Part shown: positions 1 to 5,581 of the stretch, one piece after another
Layout of the letters: each line of letters starts with the position of its first letter
How positions within the stretch are numbered: position 1 is the stretch's first letter
From: Thermoflexales bacterium
Lineage (GTDB): Bacteria > Chloroflexota > Anaerolineae > J036 > Brachytrichaceae
Reading direction: 5' to 3'
NCBI GenBank assembly: GCA_017998555.1
Contig: JAGOCU010000053.1
Location: forward strand, 1-8,615
Length of the DNA: 8,615 bases
Notes under the pieces: model-generated
The model's database searches: none
What the model was told of the DNA's origin: nothing
What the model saw: the letters and a program-made list of their open reading frames with translations, nothing else
Position numbers and translations under genes: made by a program

Positions 1-350
1 GCCGGCGCGATTCGTCCGATGAGATCCGCGGTTTCCGCCAGGGGCAACCTGCCCGATACGAGCCGCTCGGCCAACGAGCCGCCCGCCATGTATTGCATGA
101 CGAGATAAGGCTGTCCGTCTTCTTCGCCGTAGTCATAGACCGGAACAATCCCGGGATGCTCGAGGGAGGCGATGACCTTGGCTTCGCGCTCGAACCGGGC
201 TCGAAACATCGCATCGACCATCAACTCGCGCGGCAGCACCTTTACGGCAACCGTACGTTCAAAGCGCGGGTCATGCGCCTCGTATACCCCCGCCATGCCG
301 CCCCGCCCAAGCTCGCGTTTGATTTCGTAGCGCCCGATCTTGTTTACCAA
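1..350 (-). CDS. Ser/Thr protein kinase 1, N-terminal part only (runs off the window)
   Basis: This is the N-lobe of a Hanks-type (PknB-like) Ser/Thr protein kinase, which transfers phosphate from ATP to protein Ser/Thr. About 116 residues are visible and the rest lies beyond position 1. The glycine loop is complete (LGRGGMAGVY, residues 14-23). The ATP-binding Lys is K37 in VAVKVL, and the helix-C Glu lies in RFEREAK. A hinge-like stretch reads LVMQYMAGGSL. The catalytic loop is not in the window. I chose TTG at 348-350 as the start. No ATG lies between it and the upstream in-frame stop at 402-404, a GGGGG Shine-Dalgarno-like run sits 4 nt upstream, and the protein then begins VNKIGRYEI, matching MQTIGRYEI of kinase 2. 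It lies 95 bp downstream of kinase 2 on the same strand, has no recognisable promoter of its own there, and is probably co-transcribed. The kinase identity is very sure; the exact start is moderately sure. Confidence 0.9.
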   Translation of the reverse strand, partial: MVNKIGRYEIKRELGRGGMAGVYEAHDPRFERTVAVKVLPRELMVDAMFRARFEREAKVIASLEHPGIVPVYDYGEEDGQPYLVMQYMAGGSLAERLVSGRLPLAETADLIGRIAP

Positions 351-375
351 TTTGCCCCCGGCCTGCCGCCCATCG

Positions 376-401
376 CGCGGCGGGTGTTTTTGCCCGCCGC
401 G
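376..401 (-). other. Intergenic hairpin between kinases 2 and 1
   Basis: A perfect 9-bp inverted repeat (376-384 with 393-401, arm CGCGGCGGG) encloses an 8-nt loop. It lies between the stop of kinase 2 and the TTG start of kinase 1. In the minus-strand transcript no U-run follows the stem, so it is not a standard intrinsic terminator. It could be a processing or stabilising hairpin, or a partial attenuator setting the kinase 2 to kinase 1 ratio. The structure is seen in the sequence; the role is inferred. Confidence 0.5.
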
Positions 402-445
402 TTACGCCCGTCCTTCCAGCGCTCCCCCCTGGCTTGCCAGGTTTT

Positions 446-2434
446 CTATTGCTCGATATCCCACACCCTGAAGTTGATGTACTTCGTGATCGCGCCGGCC
501 TTGTGGTCATCGTCGAACATCCCCGTCATGATGGCGACATCACCCGGCTCCGTCCACTTCGCCAAATCGAATACCGCGCCACTCCACACCCCGTTCACCC
601 AGAACGTGCCGCGGTTGCCATAGGCATACAGCGCAACTTTGTTATACGCCCCGCGCCCGGTCGACAGGTTGGACACCGTGCCCGAGGACGTCACAGGCGA
701 ATTTGCGTTGTCATTTTCGATCAGCCGAAGCTCCCACGCGCCGGTGGACTTGATGACAAATCGGTAGTGCGACTGGGCATCGTCATCCACCCGGAAGAAA
801 AATCCATAGTCAAACGGACCTTCCGAGGCGCCAAAGGGATTGCCAAACTCGACTTCAGCGACGAAGTCCTTGACCCACGTGTCCGGCCGCAGCCAGGTCA
901 CTTTTTTGGCCCCCGGCTGATGGACGAGATCGCCTGACACCGGGGCCACAGCCAGGCGGTCATCGATTTTCAGAGCTTCAAGGGCCTTGCCGATCGCGGT
1001 TGCGTCACGACCCGTCAGATTGATCGGCCCTGCAACAGGCGTTGCAACCACGGTGGCGCGCCCGGTCGGCGTCGCCGCAGCCAGACGCGTACCCGTGGGC
1101 GTCGCGGTCCGGGCGGGAACAGCCGTCGCGGTGGGGCGTGCCGTCGCCGCAGCCGTTGCGACACCGGTTGGCGCCGAGGTGACCGAAGGCCGAGGAGCCG
1201 GCGTGTCGGACGGACGCGCAACAACGGCGGTCGCGCGGACCGGCGTTGAGGTCGCGCCGGCTGCCCGGATGCCCTCCATGATGGGACCGCTCAGGGAGGC
1301 GCAGACGCACACGACGGCTGCCAGCGCAGCGACTCCGATCCCGATCGCAATAAACAGACCGGTGCGGGATTTCCGGGCGGGCGGCGCGCTGAGCGACGGG
1401 CCGGATGCCAGGGGATACGACGGCGGCGCCGGGTAGGCATTCGGCGGGAGACCGCCGGGCGGCGGCACGTTGATCGGGTTTGCCGGCTGGGCTTCCGGCG
1501 GCACCATGCCATGCGGCCCCGTCACTTCGATCGAGGGCGGGGGTGCCGGGGGCGTTACCGGCGTCGCGGCGACACCGGGCGCTGGCATGCCGATCGGCCA
1601 CACCTGGGTGGCCGCCGCCACCATGCGACCGTCAGCGATCGCCTGAAGATCGGCCGCCATGGCGACCGCATTGGGGTAGCGCTGATCGGGGCGCTTCGCC
1701 AGCGCCCGTTGGACGACTTGCTGCAAGGGCGCGGCGAACGACGGCGCGGCGTTGAGAATTGCCGGCACCGGATCGAAGAGGTGCGCCTTCATGAAGCCCG
1801 TCAGACTGTCGGCGACATAGGGCAGGCGTCCCGCGAGCGACTCATACAGGATGATGCCAAGCGCGTACAGGTCTGTCCGGCCGTCAACGGTCTTGCCCTC
1901 CCACTGCTCCGGGCTCATATAGGCCGGGGTGCCGATCACGCCCTGGGTCAGCCCTGGCGTCGCGGAACTCTCGGAGATTTTGGCAATCCCAAAGTCCGCG
2001 ATATAGGCCTCGCCCGCATTGTCGAAAAGGATATTGGCCGGCTTGAGATCGCGGTGGACAACGCCCTGGGCATGGGCATAGTCGATGGCCGGTCCGATCC
2101 GGGCGAAGATGTCGGCCATGGCCCGAATCGGGAGCGGCCCGTTCTTGAGCCGATCGGCGAGCGAACCGCCGGGCATATAGCGCATGACGATGAACGGCTG
2201 GCCGTCCTGCTCGCCGTAGTCGTGCACCGGCACGATGCCGCTGTGCTCGAGCATCGCGACGGTCCGCGCCTCGCGATCGAAGCGGGCGCGAAAAGCCGGA
2301 TCAAAAAGCATCTCGCGCGGCAGGACCTTGACGGCCACCGATCGTCCAAAGCGGGGATCGTTGGCCTCGAAGACGGAAGCCATTCCGCCCCGTCCAAGTT
2401 CGCGGTTGATTTCGTAGCGTCCAATTGTTTGCAT
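446..2434 (-). CDS. Transmembrane Ser/Thr protein kinase 2 with extracytoplasmic ConA/LamG-like domain
   Basis: A 662-residue membrane-anchored Hanks-type kinase. The kinase domain covers about residues 7-268 and has all key residues: glycine loop GRGGMASV (14-21), K36, helix-C E55, HRDLKPAN (127-134), DFG (147-149) and GTPAYMSPEQ (168-177). It should therefore be active. A Pro-rich juxtamembrane segment (about 280-355) leads to one hydrophobic helix (about 359-381). Next come a Thr/Ala/Pro stalk (about 390-470) and a beta-rich domain (about 472-662) with DYGFFFR at 542-548, a YRFVIKS strand and a GTFWVNGV strand. These are typical of concanavalin A-like/LamG folds used as sensors on Chloroflexota kinases. 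The start is ATG at 2434. It has GAAAGGGAG 7 nt upstream and aligns with the start of kinase 1, although the frame stays open further upstream. It is transcribed away from kinase 3. The ligand and substrates are unknown. Confidence 0.93.
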   Translation of the reverse strand: MQTIGRYEINRELGRGGMASVFEANDPRFGRSVAVKVLPREMLFDPAFRARFDREARTVAMLEHSGIVPVHDYGEQDGQPFIVMRYMPGGSLADRLKNGPLPIRAMADIFARIGPAIDYAHAQGVVHRDLKPANILFDNAGEAYIADFGIAKISESSATPGLTQGVIGTPAYMSPEQWEGKTVDGRTDLYALGIILYESLAGRLPYVADSLTGFMKAHLFDPVPAILNAAPSFAAPLQQVVQRALAKRPDQRYPNAVAMAADLQAIADGRMVAAATQVWPIGMPAPGVAATPVTPPAPPPSIEVTGPHGMVPPEAQPANPINVPPPGGLPPNAYPAPPSYPLASGPSLSAPPARKSRTGLFIAIGIGVAALAAVVCVCASLSGPIMEGIRAAGATSTPVRATAVVARPSDTPAPRPSVTSAPTGVATAAATARPTATAVPARTATPTGTRLAAATPTGRATVVATPVAGPINLTGRDATAIGKALEALKIDDRLAVAPVSGDLVHQPGAKKVTWLRPDTWVKDFVAEVEFGNPFGASEGPFDYGFFFRVDDDAQSHYRFVIKSTGAWELRLIENDNANSPVTSSGTVSNLSTGRGAYNKVALYAYGNRGTFWVNGVWSGAVFDLAKWTEPGDVAIMTGMFDDDHKAGAITKYINFRVWDIEQ

Positions 2435-2441
2435 GCTCTGA

Positions 2442-2450
2442 CTCCCTTTC
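2442..2450 (-). promoter_or_regulatory. Ribosome binding site of kinase 2
   Basis: On the minus strand GAAAGGGAG lies 7 nt before the ATG at 2434. This decides the start. The same frame is open about 100 codons further upstream, but that stretch would run across the divergent promoters and into kinase 3. Confidence 0.75.
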
Positions 2451-2464
2451 GGTTGTGAATTGGC

Positions 2465-2470
2465 ATTGTA
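2465..2470 (-). promoter_or_regulatory. Candidate -10 element for kinase 2/1
   Basis: TACAAT on the minus strand matches 5 of 6 bases of the sigma-70 consensus TATAAT and lies 30 nt upstream of the kinase 2 ATG. The same hexamer precedes kinases 3 and 4 at similar distances. No good -35 hexamer is visible; a weak TTGTAG lies 20 bp upstream. Confidence 0.5.
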
Positions 2471-2491
2471 ACGGGAATCGCCTGTGTCCGC

Positions 2492-2497
2492 TACAAT
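2492..2497 (+). promoter_or_regulatory. Candidate -10 element for kinase 3
   Basis: TACAAT lies 37 nt upstream of the kinase 3 ATG. It sits in a longer motif (2486-2503) nearly repeated upstream of kinase 4 (4074-4090). The region where its -35 would fall overlaps the -10 box of the opposite promoter. Confidence 0.5.
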
Positions 2498-2502
2498 CAC
2501 GG

Positions 2503-2523
2503 CCTGGTGCGGCGGGCACCGGG
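2503..2523 (+). promoter_or_regulatory. 5'-leader hairpin touching the kinase 3 ribosome binding site
   Basis: CCTGGTGC (2503-2510) can pair with GCACCGGG (2516-2523), with one G-U pair, around a 5-nt loop. The last arm takes up the first three G of the Shine-Dalgarno run GGGGGGA (2521-2527), which sits 7 nt before the ATG at 2535. If transcription starts about 7 nt after the TACAAT box, this hairpin would sit at the very 5' end of the mRNA. It may tune translation or protect the 5' end. The pairing is seen; the role is inferred. Confidence 0.4.
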
Positions 2524-2534
2524 GGGACATCGAA

Positions 2535-4064
2535 ATGCCAGAACGACTCGGTTCATATATTCTGCTCAACCCAATTGCAAAAGGCGGCATGGCGATGGTG
2601 TACCGCGCCGTGCATGAACCGAGCGGCCGCGAAGTCGCGGTCAAGATCCTGTCCCCGTTGCTGGCTTCCGATGTCGAATACATCAGCCGATTTCTGCGCG
2701 AGGCCAAGACCCTCATGGACTTGCGCCACCCAAACATCGTCCAGGTGTTCGAGGCGAATGCCGCCCAGGGTCAGTACTTCATCTCGATGGAGTTGTTGGG
2801 CGAAACGCTGTCGGACGCATTGGCCAAACTGCGGGCCGCCAAACAGCTCATGCCCCAGGCCAAGGCGCTGCTGATCGCGCGACAGATTGCGTCGGCGCTG
2901 GGTTTCGCCCATGAGAAGGCGCTTGTGCACCGTGACGTCAAGCCGAGCAACGTGTTGATTGCCCAGGATCCAGGCGGGCGCACCCGGCACGTGCTGTCGG
3001 ATTTCGGAGTCGTGAAAGACACCGGGGCCACTCGGCTCACCCACGCCGAGATGACGATCGGCACCCCGGCCTACATGTCACCCGAACAGCTTCTCACCCC
3101 TGGCAAGATCGATCATCGCAGCGACCTGTACTCGTTGGGCATGATTCTGTACGAAATGCTCAGTGGCACCACCGTCTACGAGGGGATGACCCCCGTCGCG
3201 CTGATGTACCACATCGCCCACGAGCCGCTGCCGCCCATCACCCGCTACCGGGCCGATTTAACGGGGGCCACGCGCGAGATCCTGGATACGCTGTTGTCGA
3301 AAAAGGTCGAGACCCGCTATCAGACGGCCAAGGACGTGATCGATGCCATCGACCGCGCGCTGGAGCAGAAGGAAAAGCGGTCAAAAGTGCTTCCCCTGCT
3401 TCTGATCACCGGCGCGACACTGCTTTGTTGCGCAGGCTTTCTTGCGGTTTACCTGGGCGCGCAGGGCTTGAACGATGCGAATGGCAGTCCCGCGACGCCC
3501 ACCCGCCCTCCCGGGCCCGGCGTCGTGGCGACGAACCGACCCGTCAGCGCGGGTACGGCAGCGCCTATCCCGGGGACAGCGGGACCGGCGGCGATTGCCA
3601 CCTCAACCCTCATTCCGGAGGGGAATCCGGCGACACTCCAGCCCTCAGCCGGCACGCCACAGGCCACCCCGACGCCCACACCCCTGTTCGCGGGCCCAAC
3701 CTCCACGTTGAGTGCGGGGCCAACAGATTCGCCTGCAGGACCAGCCGCCACAGCAACCCCAACCCCGACCCTTACCAGAACGCCGACCGGGACACCCCCG
3801 GCAACGTCGCCCCCGCCGACATCGCCGCCGCCGACATCGCCGCCGCCGACATCGCCCCCGCCAACATCGCCCCCGCCGACATCGCCGCCGCCGACATCGC
3901 CGCCGCCAACATCCCCGCCTCCGACGTCTCCGCCGGCGACGTCGCCACCCGCGACATCGCCGCCGCCAACGCTGCCAGCTCCGACGTCGACGCCGCCAAA
4001 GGTATCAACTGCGCCGCCACCCACACCTGTGCCTGTGATCACCTCTCCACCACCTGCGGGCTGA
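2535..4064 (+). CDS. Transmembrane Ser/Thr protein kinase 3 with TSPPP-repeat stalk
   Basis: A 509-residue Hanks-type kinase. The kinase domain (about 8-275) has K37, helix-C E56, HRDVKPSN (132-139), DFG (156-158) and GTPAYMSPEQ (176-185), so catalysis should be intact. The glycine loop is unusual: IAKGGMAMV (14-22) has Ala15 where the first Gly of GxGxxG normally stands. A single membrane helix covers about 285-308. The remaining 200 residues are Pro/Thr/Ala/Gly-rich and presumably outside the cell. They include 13 pentapeptide units based on TSPPP and no globular or PASTA domain. The start is ATG at 2535, with GGGGGGA 7 nt upstream. It also aligns with the kinase 4 start; an in-frame ATG at 2484 would lie upstream of the candidate -10 box. 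Divergent from kinase 2 and followed after 61 bp by its duplicate, kinase 4. Kinase identity is very sure; the signal sensed is unknown. Confidence 0.94.
   Translation: MPERLGSYILLNPIAKGGMAMVYRAVHEPSGREVAVKILSPLLASDVEYISRFLREAKTLMDLRHPNIVQVFEANAAQGQYFISMELLGETLSDALAKLRAAKQLMPQAKALLIARQIASALGFAHEKALVHRDVKPSNVLIAQDPGGRTRHVLSDFGVVKDTGATRLTHAEMTIGTPAYMSPEQLLTPGKIDHRSDLYSLGMILYEMLSGTTVYEGMTPVALMYHIAHEPLPPITRYRADLTGATREILDTLLSKKVETRYQTAKDVIDAIDRALEQKEKRSKVLPLLLITGATLLCCAGFLAVYLGAQGLNDANGSPATPTRPPGPGVVATNRPVSAGTAAPIPGTAGPAAIATSTLIPEGNPATLQPSAGTPQATPTPTPLFAGPTSTLSAGPTDSPAGPAATATPTPTLTRTPTGTPPATSPPPTSPPPTSPPPTSPPPTSPPPTSPPPTSPPPTSPPPTSPPATSPPATSPPPTLPAPTSTPPKVSTAPPPTPVPVITSPPPAG
3804..3998 (+). repeat. 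15-bp tandem repeat encoding TSPPP units
   Basis: Thirteen in-frame 15-bp units lie end to end. Units 1-8 and 11 encode TSPPP, units 9-10 TSPPA, and the last two are degenerate (TLPAP, TSTPP). Third-position changes show the array has drifted while the peptide was kept in its central part. It forms part of the extended stalk of kinase 3. As a multiple of three it can gain or lose units without a frameshift, so its length is probably variable between strains. Confidence 0.9.
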
Positions 4065-4079
4065 TCAGGTTGCGTCGGC

Positions 4080-4085
4080 TACAAT
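4080..4085 (+). promoter_or_regulatory. Candidate -10 element for kinase 4
   Basis: TACAAT starts only 15 bp after the kinase 3 stop and lies 40 nt upstream of the kinase 4 GTG. The flanks (4074-4090) match those of the kinase 3 promoter apart from one substitution and one missing base. This suggests kinase 4 has its own promoter and does not depend only on read-through. Confidence 0.5.
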
Positions 4086-4116
4086 CCGGCTTTCTGTCTG
4101 GGTGTGCCTGACCACT

Positions 4117-4122
4117 GGAGGA
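4117..4122 (+). promoter_or_regulatory. Ribosome binding site of kinase 4
   Basis: GGAGGA ends 3 nt before the GTG at 4126, which is short spacing. It is still the only good Shine-Dalgarno site here. It supports GTG 4126 over the in-frame GTG at 4102, whose reading would run through this site. Confidence 0.55.
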
Positions 4123-4125
4123 TCC

Positions 4126-5550
4126 GTGCCCGAAAAACTAGGTAACTACATTCTCCTCAACCCCATTGCCAAGGGTGGCATGGCCATGGTCTACCGCGCC
4201 GTGCACGAACCGACGAGCCGCGAAGTCGCGTTGAAAATACTGGCGCCATCGCTGGCGGCAGACTCCGAATACATCAGTCGATTTCTGCGCGAGGCCAGGA
4301 CCCTGATGGATCTTCGGCACCCAAATATCGTTCAGGTGTTCGAGGCGAACGCCGCCCAGGGTCAGTACTTCATCTCGATGGAGTTGCTGGGCGAAACCCT
4401 GTCGGACGCGATTGCCAAACTCCGCGCGTCCCACCAACTCATGCCGCAGGCCAAAGCGCTGCTGATCGCGCGACAGGTGGCGGCCGCGCTGGGCTTCGCG
4501 CATGAGAAGTCGCTGGTCCATCGCGACGTCAAGCCGAGCAACGTGTTGATTGCCCACGATCCGGGCGGGCGCACCCGGTATGTGCTGTCGGACTTCGGGG
4601 TGGTGAAGGATACCGGGGCCACCCGCCTTACCCACACCGAGATGACGATCGGCACCCCGGCCTACATGTCTCCCGAGCAGCTGCTCACCCCAGGCAAAAT
4701 CGATCATCGCAGCGACCTGTACTCGTTGGGCATGATTCTGTATGAGATGCTCAGCGGCACCACGGTCTACGAGGGCTTGACACCCGTGGCGCTGATGTAC
4801 CACATCGCCCATGAGCCCCTTGCGCCGATCACCCGCTATCGGAGTGACCTGACCAGCGCCACACGCGCCATCCTCGACACGCTGTTGGCGAAGAAGATTG
4901 AAACCCGGTTTCAGTCGGCCAAGGATGTGATCGAGGCGATCGACCGGGCCCTGGAACAGAAGGAAAAGCGCTCCCGGCTTCTGCCAATCCTCCTCACCGC
5001 CGGCGCGACCCTGGTGTGTGGCGCGGGTCTCCTGGCGGTGGTCCTGGGCGCGCAGGGCGCCGGGGAGGGGACCGCCGGAGCCGCCACGGCGGTGCCCACG
5101 CCGACCCGCGCCGTGGGCGGCACCGCCGTGGCGACGGTGCGGCCCGTCGGGGATGGACCGCTCGCCACGCCGACCGCGACATCCCCTCCGGCGCAGCAGC
5201 CGACCTCCACATTGATTCCGGAATCCACGTTGGCCCCTGCGCCGCCGGTCCGCCCAACATCATCAACGCCACGCGGCACCCAGACACCCGTTGCGCCCGG
5301 CGCGACGACGCCGCCTACGGTGCCCCCTGCCCCGGGATCGACCGCAGTCGCGACAAATCCGCCTGCCCCCACCAGTCCACCCGGGCCAACCCCGACCCCG
5401 CCGGCGCCGACACTGCCTCCGCCGCCAGCCCCGGTAACAGCCACTCCGGCACCCACCTTCGTCATCATCACCCGGCCCACGTCTACCCCGGTGCGGATCA
5501 TCGCGACACCGGTTCCGATCTTCGTCACCGCGCCTCCGCCAACGAAATAA
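4126..5550 (+). CDS. Transmembrane Ser/Thr protein kinase 4, tandem duplicate of kinase 3
   Basis: A 474-residue Hanks-type kinase numbered in register with kinase 3. It has K37, E56, HRDVKPSN (132-139), DFG (156-158), GTPAYMSPEQ (176-185) and the same Ala15 in the glycine loop. By hand I count about 29 differences over residues 2-283, roughly 90% identity, with residues 172-217 unchanged. One membrane helix covers about 285-308. The remaining 166 residues are a Pro/Thr/Ala-rich tail ending in alternating hydrophobic stretches (FVIITRP, RIIATP, IFVTAP). There is no TSPPP array and no clear domain. The start is GTG at 4126, chosen because VPEKLGNYILLN aligns with MPERLGSYILLN of kinase 3 and GGAGGA precedes it. 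It lies 61 bp after kinase 3 and 31 bp before the SDR gene. Kinase function is very sure; partners and signal are unknown. Confidence 0.94.
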   Translation: MPEKLGNYILLNPIAKGGMAMVYRAVHEPTSREVALKILAPSLAADSEYISRFLREARTLMDLRHPNIVQVFEANAAQGQYFISMELLGETLSDAIAKLRASHQLMPQAKALLIARQVAAALGFAHEKSLVHRDVKPSNVLIAHDPGGRTRYVLSDFGVVKDTGATRLTHTEMTIGTPAYMSPEQLLTPGKIDHRSDLYSLGMILYEMLSGTTVYEGLTPVALMYHIAHEPLAPITRYRSDLTSATRAILDTLLAKKIETRFQSAKDVIEAIDRALEQKEKRSRLLPILLTAGATLVCGAGLLAVVLGAQGAGEGTAGAATAVPTPTRAVGGTAVATVRPVGDGPLATPTATSPPAQQPTSTLIPESTLAPAPPVRPTSSTPRGTQTPVAPGATTPPTVPPAPGSTAVATNPPAPTSPPGPTPTPPAPTLPPPPAPVTATPAPTFVIITRPTSTPVRIIATPVPIFVTAPPPTK

Positions 5551-5551
5551 T
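5546..5551 (+). promoter_or_regulatory. Weak candidate -10 element for the SDR operon
   Basis: AATAAT overlaps the kinase 4 stop codon and lies 30 nt upstream of the SDR ATG, a distance similar to the TACAAT boxes of the kinases. No -35 is evident. The operon may instead be read from kinase 4. Confidence 0.22.
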
Positions 5552-5581
5552 GCGGTACGCCACCGCGGCACACAGACGCAC

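Larger units (their letters stand above)
2465..2497. repeat. Inverted repeat between divergent kinase genes
   Basis: ATTGTAACGG (2465-2474) and CCGCTACAAT (2488-2497) are reverse complements at 9 of 10 positions, separated by 13 bp. The outer arms are the two outward-facing TACAAT boxes. The repeat may simply reflect two similar promoters back to back. It could also be a dyad operator for a shared regulator. The symmetry is seen in the sequence; the function is inferred. Confidence 0.55.

Noticed and set aside
428..445. Plus-strand terminator-like hairpin CCTGG-CTTG-CCAGG followed by TTTT
   Set aside because: The stem is only 5 bp and no plus-strand gene ends here in the window. On the minus strand the T-run lies on the wrong side.
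1511..2458. Long plus-strand open frame opposite kinase 2
   Set aside because: It is a shadow of the GC-rich kinase gene, with no family resemblance and no ribosome site.
2490..2498. GCTACAAT as a fragment of 16S rRNA, which contains the same octamer
   Set aside because: The match is limited to eight or nine bases and the flanks do not match. Position before start codons explains it better as a -10 element.
2484..2534. Start of kinase 3 at ATG 2484
   Set aside because: It lies upstream of the candidate -10 box. ATG 2535 has a Shine-Dalgarno and aligns with kinase 4.
2435..2737. N-terminal extension of kinase 2 to the furthest upstream ATG (2737)
   Set aside because: It would overlap the kinase 3 coding region and both promoters. 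It adds about 100 residues unlike any kinase leader, whereas ATG 2434 has a good ribosome site and matches kinase 1.
3804..3998. CRISPR-like array
   Set aside because: The units are 15 bp, contiguous, without spacers, and translate in frame as TSPPP.
3449..4042. Minus-strand frame with GGGDV repeats as a glycine-rich protein
   Set aside because: It is the antisense reading of the TSPPP repeat inside kinase 3. The kinase frame is continuous with the catalytic domain.
5552..5566. Hairpin GCGGT-ACGCC-ACCGC after kinase 4 as a terminator
   Set aside because: The stem is 5 bp and no U-run follows, which is too weak to call.
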